From: Pseudophaeobacter profundi
GTDB taxonomy: Bacteria > Pseudomonadota > Alphaproteobacteria > Rhodobacterales > Rhodobacteraceae
Reading direction: 5' to 3'
Length of the DNA stretch: 64,000 nt
Assembly (NCBI RefSeq): GCF_029697505.1
Contig: NZ_JARJEF010000009.1
Location: forward strand, 1-64,000
Below the pieces are notes generated by a model. The model saw nothing but the letters and a program-made list of their open reading frames with translations. It was not told where the DNA came from and did not search any database. Below, piece by piece: positions 8,220 through 16,927 of the stretch (positions within the stretch are counted from its first letter, which is position 1; each line of letters begins with the position of its first letter). The position numbers were made by a program, and so were the translations under genes.

Positions 8220-9176
8220 TTACATATGCGCGGCGTCCAGCGCCACACCGATTTCTTGGTAATACCGGATCGCACCAGGGTGGATCTGCGTGGTGATGTT
8301 GCTCAGCATGTCGGCCGAAACACCCGCCCACCAGGCCGCGTCCTTGGCCATGTTTTCGCGGGTTTCCCAATATGTCTTGGTCAGCATATAGGCCGTGTCA
8401 TCATCCATCTTGGTGGTGGAATAGGCCACAACCGGCAGCGAGGTTGTGGTGATATCTTCAGCCTGGCCCGTATAGGTGCCCGCTGGGATGGTCAGACGGG
8501 TCCGCTTGGACGCAGCGATCTGGTCATCATCCAGCGACAACACGGTCACCCCGGTCGAAGCCGCCGCTTCGATCACATTTGGCGCCGGAAAGGACCCGGC
8601 GGTGACAAAGCCGTCGATCTGACCATTTTTCAGCGCATTCACCGCATTGGACAGTTCGGAATCGGCGATGGTCACCTTGCCCTCTAGCCCAAAAAGATTC
8701 AGATATTTTGCGCCCTCACGTGCACCAAAAGAACCGCTGCCCAAAAGGATTGTCTTGCCTTCCATATCGGCAAAGCTGCTGATGCCGCTGTCTGTCGACA
8801 TTACAAAATGCATGGTCAGCGACGGGATCGGGAACAGAGCCCGGATTTCATCAAAGGCCGGATCGCCCTTGCCTTCAAACATCGCCTTGCCGCCCTGGGC
8901 CAGCCCCACCAGTGCCGGTGGCGTGGTAAAGACATAATCCCCCCCGCGGGCACGCACCTCCATCACGTTTTGCACCGATCCCTGGCTTTCTTCGACAGTG
9001 ACAGAGATATCCCCGCCGGTGCCTGCCTTCATCGCTTCGGCAATCTGCGCAGCCATCTGGAAATAAGACGACCCCGCCTTGGCCGATTTATAGGTAATGC
9101 GCGTCTCAGCCGAGGCCACGCCGGTCATCATCAGGGCAACAGCCGCAGCTGCGCCAATAGATTTCATAAAGGTCAT
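8220..9176 (-). CDS. TAXI-family TRAP solute-binding protein
   Basis: The 318-residue protein has a cleavable signal peptide (MTFMKSIGAAAAVALMM, cut after VASA) and the TAXI fold. ITYKSAKAGSSYFQMAAQIAEAM near the mature start is the characteristic glycine/serine-rich ligand segment, and GSGSFGAREGA and NAVNALKNGQIDGF follow in family order. It captures the solute in the periplasm for the fused permease encoded just downstream. ATG 9176 is preferred because GGGAGGGAT lies directly ahead. The frame stays open to 9371 only because it runs into the remains of a dctM gene in the same frame, so a longer start would give a nonsense chimera. Confidence 0.92.
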   Translation of the reverse strand: MTFMKSIGAAAAVALMMTGVASAETRITYKSAKAGSSYFQMAAQIAEAMKAGTGGDISVTVEESQGSVQNVMEVRARGGDYVFTTPPALVGLAQGGKAMFEGKGDPAFDEIRALFPIPSLTMHFVMSTDSGISSFADMEGKTILLGSGSFGAREGAKYLNLFGLEGKVTIADSELSNAVNALKNGQIDGFVTAGSFPAPNVIEAAASTGVTVLSLDDDQIAASKRTRLTIPAGTYTGQAEDITTTSLPVVAYSTTKMDDDTAYMLTKTYWETRENMAKDAAWWAGVSADMLSNITTQIHPGAIRYYQEIGVALDAAHM

Positions 9177-9275
9177 TTTGATCCCTCCCATTGAACTGCC
9201 GAGACAATTGAGCCTAGGCCGTGGAAATGCAAGCGGCGACAGCATTCTAGCTGCCGCCGCCTGCGTCTTTGTGCC

Positions 9276-9371
9276 AATTAAGCACGCCCCCAAGCCCCCC
9301 ATCGCAAAGGCGACAGGCACACGCCGCAAGAGCAACCCGATCAGACTGCCGAGAATGAGAATGCTTTCCAT
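9276..9371 (-). pseudogene. Remnant of a TRAP large permease gene (dctM), first ~32 codons
   Basis: Starting at ATG 9371, MESILILGSLIGLLLRRVPV followed by AFAMGGLGACLI reads exactly like the N-terminal helix of a DctM permease (hydrophobic run, then VPVAFA). After residue 32 the similarity ends, and the sequence passes into the leader of the TAXI binding-protein gene. About 400 codons are missing. The start overlaps the last codons of the dctQ remnant, as in intact dctQM operons. Confidence 0.65.
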
Positions 9372-9372
9372 G

Positions 9373-9769
9373 TCAGTATACCAATGTTTGCTTGGGTAGG
9401 TCGTCAGGGGCCCAAGTCCATATCTTGAAGATTTCCGCCAAAGCCTGCAGCGCCATCACATCAAAACCAACCCAGATCGCAGACTGTCCACCAGCCTGCG
9501 GTTGAAGGTATGGGGATTGCGGAAGGTCACATCAATGATGACATGGGCCTTGTGCTTCAGCACATAGCCAATCGCCAGATAGGCGGCCCAGACCTGAAAA
9601 AGCGGCTCATCTCATCGACCCAAATGGTGAGTGAATTCAGCATATAGCGCATAAAGACCTCAAAGGAGACGATAATGCCGGTGGTGAAAAACATCCAGGC
9701 GGCGATTGTTCCGGTGGTTTCCGAAACCGCATCCATGGTGCGAATATAGGTTTGAATTTTAGGCGCCAT
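9373..9769 (-). pseudogene. Broken TRAP small permease gene (dctQ)
   Basis: From ATG 9769 the frame gives a DctQ-type N-terminus, with TTGIIVSFEVFMRYMLNS and then WVDEMSRFF. At the A-run 9597-9601 one base is missing: restoring it would continue QVWAAYLAIGYVLKHKAHVI, the conserved DctQ core. This second frame ends at a stop near 9446. A third frame then supplies the family's last helix and tail (DVMALQALAEIFKIW to the stop at 9373-9375). The 50-80 residues expected between RRLVDSL and that last helix are absent. So the gene carries a frameshift and an internal deletion. The start lies downstream of an unrecognised 35-codon fragment (KALWWQAYGRNDYLSADK, about 9827-9940). Confidence 0.7.
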
Positions 9770-9941
9770 CTGTGCCCCATTCCTAAACAAGGCGCGGCCA
9801 CCCAAGGGGGCAGCCGCAGTCTGGTTTTAGATTTTCAGTTTGCGCGGCGCGCACGGCGGCAACAGCGGCGGCACCCGCAGCGCCTTGTCGGCGGACAGGT
9901 AGTCATTGCGCCCATAGGCCTGCCACCATAGTGCCTTTGCC

Positions 9942-11456
9942 TTAATCCCCGTCTGCCACCCCGCGCATGCGCAACCGGGCGCGCCGGGCCCGATAGCTGG
10001 GCAGCACGACCAGCAGGACTGCCAGCACCAGCAGCCCCAGCGTGATCGGGCGTTCCCAGATGAACGAGGGGCCATCAAACAGCTGCATCGAGCGTGAGAA
10101 GTTATCTTCAAGCATGCCGCCAAGAATGAAGCCGATCAACAGCGGCGCCAGCGGATAGTCGGCAAAGCGCAGTGCCGTGGCACAGACACCAAAGCCCACC
10201 AGCAGCAACAGCTCTGTTGCATTGTTCTGACCAATATAGGCCCCCATCAGGGTAAAGAACAAAATGAACGGAATAAGGTAGGTGCGTGGCACCGACAGGA
10301 CCTTGGCAATATACGGGATCAAAGGCAGGTTCAAAACCAGCAGTACCAGATTGCCGATGAACATCGACATGATCACCGCCCAAAACACCTCTGGCTGGTC
10401 AATCATCAGCCGCGGCCCCGGTGTGACATTCAGAGCGATCAACGCGCCCAGCAAGATTGCCGTCGTGCCCGACCCCGGAATGCCCAGCGTCAGCAGCGGC
10501 ACAAAAGACCCGGTGCAGGCGGCGTTATTAGCGGTTTCTGGTGCCGCCAAGCCCTTGATAGAGCCCTTGCCAAATTCTTCCTGCTCGTGCTTGGGGGCGA
10601 TATTGCGCTCCACCGCGTAGCCCAGAAAACTGGCAATGGTGGCACCAGCCCCCGGCAGCACCCCAATGAAAAAGCCCTGAACAGATTGCCGCCCGATCAC
10701 CGGGGCAATGGCCCTGGCCTCGGTGCCGGTAATGCGCAGATCCTTGATCGCCTCGCCATCACCCTGCTGGGTGGTCTTGGGGCTTAGCACCAGAAACAGC
10801 GCTTCGGGCAAGGCAAACATCGCCATCGCCAGGGTGATAAAGCCAAACCCCGACTGCAGATCCATGATCCCCATGGTAAAGCGCGGTAGATTAAACAGCG
10901 CTCCCTCCCCCACTGTCGCCATGATCAGGCCAAGGGTTGTCATCAGCATTGCCTTGGCAACCTGCCCGGTGCCGGCAAAGGCGGCAATCGCCGACAGGCC
11001 CACAACCATCAGGGCAAAATACTCTGCGGAATGGAACAACAGGGCCACCGAAGACAGCGCCGGCGCAAACACCATCAGCAACAGCGCACCAATTGTGCCA
11101 CCGGCAAAACTGGCCACGGCTGCAATGGTCAGCGCCTTGCCCGCCTTGCCCTGCTTCGCCATCGGATAGCCATCAAAACTAGAGGCAACCGTCCCCGCCA
11201 CCCCCGGCGCGTTCAGCAGGATCGACGAGGTCGAGCCACCAAAAATGGCACCATAATAGACCCCCGCCAGCAGGATCAGCGCCGCCGAAGGGTCACCCAT
11301 CGAAATGGCCACCGGGATCATGATCGCAATGATCGACATCGGCCCCAGCCCCGGCAACATGCCGATAAAGGTGCCAATCAGACAGCCGCCGATCACCATC
11401 AGCAGGTTCTGCATCGACAGCGCGGTTTGCAGACCAATCAAAAGTCCTTCAAGCAT
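9942..11456 (-). CDS. tctA: Tripartite tricarboxylate transporter large permease TctA
   Basis: The 504-residue polytopic protein (about 12 helices) is the large permease of a TTT importer. The diagnostic glycine- and proline-rich signature GTFIGMLPGLGPMSIIAIMI is near residue 30, followed by GVYYGAIFGGSTSSILLNAPG near 75. A second copy of the pattern (GVLPGAGATIASFLGY, then LTLGIPGSGTTAILLGAL) lies in the second half, as in all TctA proteins. Its start at 11456 is one base beyond the tctB stop, so the two genes are translationally coupled. It moves citrate or a related carboxylate presented by TctC; the exact substrate is not predictable. An earlier in-frame ATG (11540) lies within tctB and is not used. 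Confidence 0.93.
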   Translation of the reverse strand: MLEGLLIGLQTALSMQNLLMVIGGCLIGTFIGMLPGLGPMSIIAIMIPVAISMGDPSAALILLAGVYYGAIFGGSTSSILLNAPGVAGTVASSFDGYPMAKQGKAGKALTIAAVASFAGGTIGALLLMVFAPALSSVALLFHSAEYFALMVVGLSAIAAFAGTGQVAKAMLMTTLGLIMATVGEGALFNLPRFTMGIMDLQSGFGFITLAMAMFALPEALFLVLSPKTTQQGDGEAIKDLRITGTEARAIAPVIGRQSVQGFFIGVLPGAGATIASFLGYAVERNIAPKHEQEEFGKGSIKGLAAPETANNAACTGSFVPLLTLGIPGSGTTAILLGALIALNVTPGPRLMIDQPEVFWAVIMSMFIGNLVLLVLNLPLIPYIAKVLSVPRTYLIPFILFFTLMGAYIGQNNATELLLLVGFGVCATALRFADYPLAPLLIGFILGGMLEDNFSRSMQLFDGPSFIWERPITLGLLVLAVLLVVLPSYRARRARLRMRGVADGD

Positions 11457-11457
11457 C

Positions 11458-11940
11458 TCAAGCCCCCCAAAAACCAGGCAACGGGCGCATGTAGATGCCC
11501 AAAACCTGTTGCACCAGATACCACACGACCAGCGCCGCACAGACCGCGACGGGCATCAGGATATACCACTTGCGCTCGCCCAGGATGGCGCCGCCAAGAA
11601 ACAGAAACCCAGTCGTTGACAGCAAGAAACCGACAGGGCGCAGACAGAGCGCATAGACCACCATCAGCGCCAAGAGCAAAAGCGCCTGGCCAAGGTGGTA
11701 GTCACCCAGACGGCGGTAATCGATCTCTGCGGTTTTTTCCGCGCTCTTCTCCAGGCCAAACAGAATGATGCAAGAGGCAATCACCCCCAGGACCGACAGC
11801 ACCTTGGGAAAGGTGCTAGGCCAGATTGGGTTGCGTTTCATAAACGGGGCTAGCCCGCTATCCATGGTGAACCAGGCGGTATAGCCATAGGCCAGACAAA
11901 TACTTAGCAGGACCAGCGCGATCCATCGATCCAGGGCCAT
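11458..11940 (-). CDS. tctB: Tripartite tricarboxylate transporter small permease TctB
   Basis: The 160-residue membrane protein has four predicted helices in the layout of TctB subunits: an N-terminal helix (WIALVLLSICLAYGYTAW), a polar loop, then a pair in LLLLALMVVYALCLRPVGFLLSTTGFLFLGGAIL, and a final helix. The small subunit partners TctA in TTT importers and has no known catalytic motif. Order tctC-tctB-tctA and the one-base gap to tctA support a single operon read on the minus strand. There is a 75-base gap from tctC. Confidence 0.88.
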   Translation of the reverse strand: MALDRWIALVLLSICLAYGYTAWFTMDSGLAPFMKRNPIWPSTFPKVLSVLGVIASCIILFGLEKSAEKTAEIDYRRLGDYHLGQALLLLALMVVYALCLRPVGFLLSTTGFLFLGGAILGERKWYILMPVAVCAALVVWYLVQQVLGIYMRPLPGFWGA

Positions 11941-12015
11941 CTTTCCCTCCCCCTCATTTAAGATGTGGCAAAGCGATTGCCCGCTTTGCCACCAGATTTC
12001 TTGCCTGCACGGGCC

Positions 12016-13002
12016 TTACAGAAAGCCCAGTTTCTTCATCAGATCGCCGATGGCCTTTTCCTGATCTTCCAGGAAGCTTTTGAAATCATCGCCGGAATTG
12101 TGGATATTCACCCAGCCGTTGCGCGCGCGCACCTCTTCCCATTCGGGGGTGTCATACATCTTGGCCAAGGCCTCCTGAAACAGCGCCAGCTGGTCTGCCG
12201 ACAGATCGGGGGCACCAAAGAAGCCGCGCCAGTTGACAAAGCTGGTGTCGATCCCCTGCTCTTTCATGGTCATGGCCTCCGGAGCGGCGGCAACACGTTC
12301 CTCTGAGGTGACGCCGATAATCTTAACTTCGCCCGCGTTGGCCAGATCGACCGCTTCGGAAAATCCGGTGGACAGGGCCGCAATCTCGCCCGACAGCAGC
12401 GCTGCCATGGCCTTGCCGCCCGCGTCATAGGGGATGTATTTCACCTCCAGCGCGTCTTTGCCTGCGGCTTCCATCACCATGGCGGCAACCAGATGATCCA
12501 TGCCGCCAGGCACCGAACCGCCGCCAATCGCCGTCTTGGACGGATCAGCATCATAGGCTGCCATCAGATCCGACATGGAGTTGATCGAGCTGTCTTTACC
12601 CACAACGATCGCGGCGTAATCGCCGATGGTACCGGCAACCAGCGTCAAGTCGCGGAAGTTATAGGGAAAAACGCCGGTCAACGAGCGGATCACGATCGGG
12701 GTCGAATTGACCATCAAGGTGCCGTGGTTGCTTTCGGCGTTTTCGATCAGATAGCCAATCGCCTTGCCGCCGCCACCGCCGGACATGTTTTCATAGGAGG
12801 CGGTTTCCACCAGGCCTGCCTTGGTCAGGGCCTCGCCGGTGCCGCGCGCGGTGCCATCCCAACCGCCGCCTGCGCCGCCGGGGATGAGAAAGTGAATGCT
12901 GTCCAGCACCTTTTGCCCATCGGCCAGAACAGGTGCTGCAAAGCCCAGGGTTGCAATAGCACCCGCCAGCAGGGCGCGGCGGCCCAGTTTAAATGTCATC
13001 AT
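12016..13002 (-). CDS. tctC: TTT periplasmic solute-binding protein TctC
   Basis: The 328-residue protein has a signal peptide (GRRALLAGAIATLGFAAPVLA, cleaved near residue 27) and the TctC/Bug fold. The segment FLIPGGAGGGWDGTARGTGEAL is the ligand-binding loop that grips a carboxylate head group, and GGGSVPGGMDHLVAAM near 170 forms the second loop. It delivers its ligand to TctAB. It opens the tctCBA operon and is divergent from tctD, whose product probably controls it. The ATG at 13002 has GGGAGG ahead. The N-terminus carries a twin-Arg-like GRRAL, but the hydrophobic core suits Sec equally. Confidence 0.93.
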   Translation of the reverse strand: MMTFKLGRRALLAGAIATLGFAAPVLADGQKVLDSIHFLIPGGAGGGWDGTARGTGEALTKAGLVETASYENMSGGGGGKAIGYLIENAESNHGTLMVNSTPIVIRSLTGVFPYNFRDLTLVAGTIGDYAAIVVGKDSSINSMSDLMAAYDADPSKTAIGGGSVPGGMDHLVAAMVMEAAGKDALEVKYIPYDAGGKAMAALLSGEIAALSTGFSEAVDLANAGEVKIIGVTSEERVAAAPEAMTMKEQGIDTSFVNWRGFFGAPDLSADQLALFQEALAKMYDTPEWEEVRARNGWVNIHNSGDDFKSFLEDQEKAIGDLMKKLGFL

Positions 13003-13064
13003 GTTTTCCTCCCATTTGACAACTGTCCGAAAGGCGGCTCAGTTGCTGAGAGGCAAACACAAGA

Positions 13065-13084
13065 ACCTGTCACAGACCTGTCAC
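13065..13084. promoter_or_regulatory. Pho-box-like direct repeat between tctC and tctD
   Basis: ACCTGTCAC occurs twice, at 13065-13073 and 13076-13084, an 11-base period. This is the arrangement bound by OmpR/PhoB-type regulators (CTGTCAY, four bases, CTGTCAC). It sits 26 bases ahead of tctD and 63 ahead of tctC, so the OmpR-type TctD is the natural candidate, with PhoB as the alternative. Confidence 0.55.
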
Positions 13085-13109
13085 GCGATGAAAAAAGTGA
13101 AATGAGCGC

Positions 13110-13775
13110 ATGAAATTCCTGCTGGTGGAAGACAATCCTGATCTGGCGGCTGCGGTCTGTGTCCGCCTGCAACTGGATGGGCATACCATTGATCATGCAG
13201 GAACAATTTCGGATGCTATCGCGTTTTCAGAGATCGGAGACTACGATCTTATCCTGCTGGATATAATGTTGCCGGATGGCGATGGCCGCAGCTTTTTGAA
13301 ACAGCACCGCGACCAGAAACGCGACACACCGGTCATCGTTCTGACCGCAAGATCACAGGTTTCCGATAGAATCAGCATGCTGGATCTGGGGGCGGACGAC
13401 TATGTCACCAAACCCTTTGATCACGAAGAACTACAGGCGCGCTGTCGGGCGGTCTTGCGCCGCAAGGCAGGGGCGGCACAGACCGTTCTGCAACTTGCGG
13501 ATGTGACCTTTAATCCGGTGGCCGGCCATGTCACCGTCTGCGGCAAGGCCGTCAGCCTGCGCAACCGGGAATTGCGCCTGCTGGAACTATTGTTCAACGC
13601 CCCGGGGCAGATCTTTCCCAAGCAGAAACTGGTAGACCGGCTGTTTTCCTATGACGAAGATGTCTCTGCCAATGCCATCGAGGTCTATATCGCGCGGCTG
13701 CGCAAACATCTGGAAGGCTCTGCGCTGAAGATCACCACCCTGCGCGGGCTGGGATACCGGTTGGATCATGGCTGA
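13110..13775 (+). CDS. tctD: OmpR/PhoB-family response regulator TctD
   Basis: The 221-residue protein has a receiver domain at 1-115 with the acidic pocket E7/D8, phospho-acceptor Asp51 (DLILLDIMLPDGDG), and Lys in VTKPFDHEEL near 100. A winged-helix DNA-binding domain occupies 125-220 (LRNRELRLLELLFNAPGQIF and VSANAIEVYIARLRKHL). It is the partner of the adjacent histidine kinase and, from the divergent tctCBA genes, the probable activator of that transporter. The stop overlaps the kinase start by eight bases. A direct repeat fitting this regulator class lies just upstream. Confidence 0.92.
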   Translation: MKFLLVEDNPDLAAAVCVRLQLDGHTIDHAGTISDAIAFSEIGDYDLILLDIMLPDGDGRSFLKQHRDQKRDTPVIVLTARSQVSDRISMLDLGADDYVTKPFDHEELQARCRAVLRRKAGAAQTVLQLADVTFNPVAGHVTVCGKAVSLRNRELRLLELLFNAPGQIFPKQKLVDRLFSYDEDVSANAIEVYIARLRKHLEGSALKITTLRGLGYRLDHG

Positions 13776-15132
13776 GCCGGGGCAGGTTCAGGGCAGCCTG
13801 CGCAATCGCCTTGCGGTGACACTGATCGGGGGGGCTGCGCTCTTGGCGCTGCTGCTGTTTTTTGTTGTGCGCAGCTATGCTGCGCAGATCGCCCAACAGG
13901 GCCAGGACAGTATTCTTACGGCCTCTGTGTCCTCTATCCTGGATGCGGCGGTGCTGCGCGACGATCAGGTCGAGATTGATTTTCCCTATGCCGCCTTTTC
14001 CATGCTGACCACCCCCGCAGATGACCAGGTGTTTTACGCCATCTACCGTGATGGTGAGCTCCTGTCGGGATACGCAGACCTGCCGCAGCAGGCCGACAGA
14101 GCCGCGCCAAAGCAGTTTCAGACCGCGCAGTATGATGGCAAGACTGTGCGGATTTCCACCGCCGCGCGCACCCTGCTGGGGGCGGATGTCAGAACCCGCA
14201 TCACCGTTTCGGTGGCCCAGACCCAGGATGCGCTCTCTGAGACTCTGAACCAGATTTCCACCAATGTGGCCTCTTTTGGCTTTGGGTTTTTCATGCTGGC
14301 GGTGCTTTTGTCCTTTTGGGTCTCCTCGGTGACCATTGCGCCACTGAAACGGCTGACAACATCGGTTACCCGGCGCGGACCGCAGGATCTGCGACCACTC
14401 ACCAAGCCTGTACCCAGCGAGATGCTGCCGCTTGTCAACTCGCTCAACACCCTGATGAGGCGGCTCAATCAGTCTCTGTCGCAATCCGAGGATTTCATCG
14501 CCGAAGCCGCCCACCGGGTGCGCACACCACTGGCGACAGTGCGCTCCTACGCCGAAACCACGCTGCAGCGGGTCGACAAGGAAGAAAACCGTCAGGCCCT
14601 GCGCTCGATGGTCCGGGCCATTGACGAAAGTTCGCGCGCGGCGGGGCAACTGCTGGATCATGCCATGATCACCTTTCGCGCCGACCATCTGGAGCACGAA
14701 GATCTTGACCTGGGAGATCTGGTGCAGGAACTGGTGCAACGCCTGACCCCGGTGGCCGAGATGAAGGACATCGACCTGGTGTTGCAGATCGACAGGCCGG
14801 TGCGGCTCATTGGGGATGCGATCCTGCTGCAAAATGCCATTCGCAACCTGATTGACAATGCACTGAAATATTCCCCCAGCGAGAGCGTCATTGAAATTTC
14901 CGTCACTGCCAGTCCCCATCCGCAGGTCGCCGTGCGCGATCAGGGGGCAGGCTTTCCCAGCGACGAAATTGCCGATCTTGCCCAGCGATTTTCACGCGGC
15001 AACAATGCCCGCGGCACCATCGGGTCCGGCCTGGGGCTGACAATCGCCCAGGATGTGGCCGCCGCCCATGGCGGAAGCCTGACCCTGTCCAACACAGCCG
15101 GAGGCGGCGCATGCGTTATATTTTCTGTCTGA
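13768..15132 (+). CDS. tctE: Sensor histidine kinase TctE
   Basis: The 454-residue inner-membrane kinase has a first helix at about 15-35, a periplasmic sensor domain of roughly 140 residues (SBP-less, TctE/QseC N-terminal type), and a second helix at about 170-192. A HAMP-like linker follows, then a HisKA box with His249 in EAAHRVRTPLATVR and an HATPase domain with N box (NAIRNLIDNALKYS), G1 (VRDQGAGF) and G2 (GTIGSGLGLTIA). It phosphorylates TctD. It overlaps tctD by eight bases and the next gene by 22 bases, so all three are translated as one unit. The signal sensed is probably a tri- or dicarboxylate, by analogy with Salmonella TctE. Confidence 0.92.
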   Translation: MAEPGQVQGSLRNRLAVTLIGGAALLALLLFFVVRSYAAQIAQQGQDSILTASVSSILDAAVLRDDQVEIDFPYAAFSMLTTPADDQVFYAIYRDGELLSGYADLPQQADRAAPKQFQTAQYDGKTVRISTAARTLLGADVRTRITVSVAQTQDALSETLNQISTNVASFGFGFFMLAVLLSFWVSSVTIAPLKRLTTSVTRRGPQDLRPLTKPVPSEMLPLVNSLNTLMRRLNQSLSQSEDFIAEAAHRVRTPLATVRSYAETTLQRVDKEENRQALRSMVRAIDESSRAAGQLLDHAMITFRADHLEHEDLDLGDLVQELVQRLTPVAEMKDIDLVLQIDRPVRLIGDAILLQNAIRNLIDNALKYSPSESVIEISVTASPHPQVAVRDQGAGFPSDEIADLAQRFSRGNNARGTIGSGLGLTIAQDVAAAHGGSLTLSNTAGGGACVIFSV

Positions 15133-16142
15133 TCCTTGCACTCTGGCCACTGGCGCTTTCGGCGCAAAACTGGGAGGATCGCCAGATCTTTCGCGGCGCA
15201 GCGCTGCACGACACTGCTGCCAATACTGATGCGGTGCAGCTGCGCATTCTATCCAGCACCGACACCGCCTTTTTCATCCCCATCATCCGCCGCTTTCTGG
15301 CCGATCGGCCAAGCGTGTCGATTGAATATCTGGTCGCCGGATCGGCGCAGATCGACCATATATTCCGCCAGGCCCCAGCCCAGTATGACCTGGTCATTTC
15401 CAGCGCCATGGACCTGCAATTCAAGCTGACAAATGATGGCTATGCCCAACCGATCGAAGATCTGGTGACCCCCGATTGGGCGCAGTGGCGCCAGAGCCTG
15501 TTTGCCTTTACCAGCGAGCCAGCCGCCATTGTCATCCGGCGGGCTGATTTTGACGGCCATCCCATCCCACAGACCCGGCAAGAGCTGATCGAAGCCATGC
15601 GCGCGCGCCCCGAGGTGTTTCGCAACCGGTTGGGCACCTATGATATTCGCCGCTCCGGGCTGGGGTATCTCTTTGCCACCCAAGACGCGCGGGCTTCGGA
15701 AACCTATTGGCGCCTGACAGAGGTAATGGGCAATCTGGGCACCCGGCTATACTGTTGTTCCGGAGACATGATCACTGATCTGGCCAATGGCAAGCTGGCT
15801 GTGGCCTACAATGTGCTGGGCAGCTATGCGCTGGCACGATCCGAAACCGCATCAGCGCTGACGGTGGTTCTGGCGGCGGATTTTCCGACCACCATGATGC
15901 GAACAGGTTTTGTGACCGCCTCGGCACCGCAGCCGGAACTGGCAAAGGAGTTCATCCGTCATCTGATCCGGGTCCAAACCCAAGCAGTTGATCCGGAAAG
16001 CTTTCTTCTACCGCCACTGATCCAATCCCAGATAACACCAGCGCAATCGACCATCGCCCTTGGGCCCGCCCTTATGACCTATCTGGATAGGCTCAAGCGG
16101 CGCATGTTCTTGAAAGAATGGACCCGCGCCATCATCCGCTAG
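15111..16142 (+). CDS. Periplasmic binding-protein-like partner of the TctDE system
   Basis: The 343-residue protein has a signal peptide (MRYIFCLILALWPLALSAQ) and an ABC-type extracellular solute-binding fold (type 2). RILSSTDTAFFIPIIRRFLA opens the first lobe, and YNVLGSYALARSE and TTMMRTGFVTASAPQPELAKEF lie in the second. Its gene overlaps tctE by 22 bases and no ABC permease or ATPase is nearby. The likely role is therefore to bind a ligand and present it to the TctE sensor domain, not to serve transport. That role is inferred from operon structure. The paired cysteines (LYCCSGD) near residue 215 are unusual. Confidence 0.75.
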   Translation: MRYIFCLILALWPLALSAQNWEDRQIFRGAALHDTAANTDAVQLRILSSTDTAFFIPIIRRFLADRPSVSIEYLVAGSAQIDHIFRQAPAQYDLVISSAMDLQFKLTNDGYAQPIEDLVTPDWAQWRQSLFAFTSEPAAIVIRRADFDGHPIPQTRQELIEAMRARPEVFRNRLGTYDIRRSGLGYLFATQDARASETYWRLTEVMGNLGTRLYCCSGDMITDLANGKLAVAYNVLGSYALARSETASALTVVLAADFPTTMMRTGFVTASAPQPELAKEFIRHLIRVQTQAVDPESFLLPPLIQSQITPAQSTIALGPALMTYLDRLKRRMFLKEWTRAIIR

Positions 16143-16216
16143 GGGCAATCCTCGCCCCGCGCCTTGCCACAGGCCGCCGCCATGCTAACCTTGCGCCTGT
16201 AGCGAGGAGATTTTGT

Positions 16217-16828
16217 ATGAGTGTTTTTAGATACGCAGCGCCTATTGCGGTCGTGGCTGGCCTCTGGCTGGTTCCGTCAACAGGCGCTGGGAGCGAGGGT
16301 GGCGGCGGCGGCGACTATGGCGGCGGTTCCGGTGCCTCGCAGGGGCTGAACAACGCGACGACCCGCAGTGTTGTAAACATCCTCAACCGGGGGGCCAGTA
16401 GCTGTAGAAGGCTGCCCTGGACTTATAAATATGATTGTTACCGCTGGGTTTATAAACGCGCGGCGGATAAATTGGTGGGCAATACCGCCTATTCCGAGGC
16501 CTATAAGGCCCTGACAGATGTAGAGACCAGCCTAGACACCCTGGTGAGACAGAACCGCGACCCCAGCCAGCCCGTGCGGCGGCGGGCGCTGGAAACCTAT
16601 ACTCCGGTCAAACCCGAAAGCCGCCCCAAGGTGACCCGCGGCGCCGAACAGGCCCTAGACAGGGCCGAAACCGTATTGCTGCGCTCTCCTGCCAGCAAGC
16701 AAGTCCATTATGCCCGCATTGCCGAGGCAGTGAACTCCAACAAGACCTTGCTGCGCTCTGCCCTGCTGCCCGGCGGGATAATCCGCTTTGCCGGTATTGT
16801 GTTGAACCGTCTGCTGCAGCAGACCTGA
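16217..16828 (+). CDS. Conserved secreted hypothetical protein
   Basis: The 203-residue protein begins with a signal peptide (MSVFRYAAPIAVVAGLWLVP, then STGAGS) and a short glycine-rich linker (GGGGGDYGGGSG). The mature part has two cysteines 14 residues apart in SSCRRLPWTYKYDCYRW, which could form a disulfide, followed by helical segments rich in Arg and Ala. No family is recognised. ATG 16217 follows GCGAGGAG at a good distance, so it is preferred over an upstream start inside the previous gene. It is separated from the tct operon by 75 bases and may be independently expressed. Confidence 0.65.
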   Translation: MSVFRYAAPIAVVAGLWLVPSTGAGSEGGGGGDYGGGSGASQGLNNATTRSVVNILNRGASSCRRLPWTYKYDCYRWVYKRAADKLVGNTAYSEAYKALTDVETSLDTLVRQNRDPSQPVRRRALETYTPVKPESRPKVTRGAEQALDRAETVLLRSPASKQVHYARIAEAVNSNKTLLRSALLPGGIIRFAGIVLNRLLQQT

Positions 16829-16927
16829 ACCAGCCTGACGCCGCCCCAGATACCACGGGCAAGGCCTGCGATATCAGGAAGCGGCGGATCACAAAGACTA
16901 GGGCATTCACCTTGGTGGCAGTGCCGC

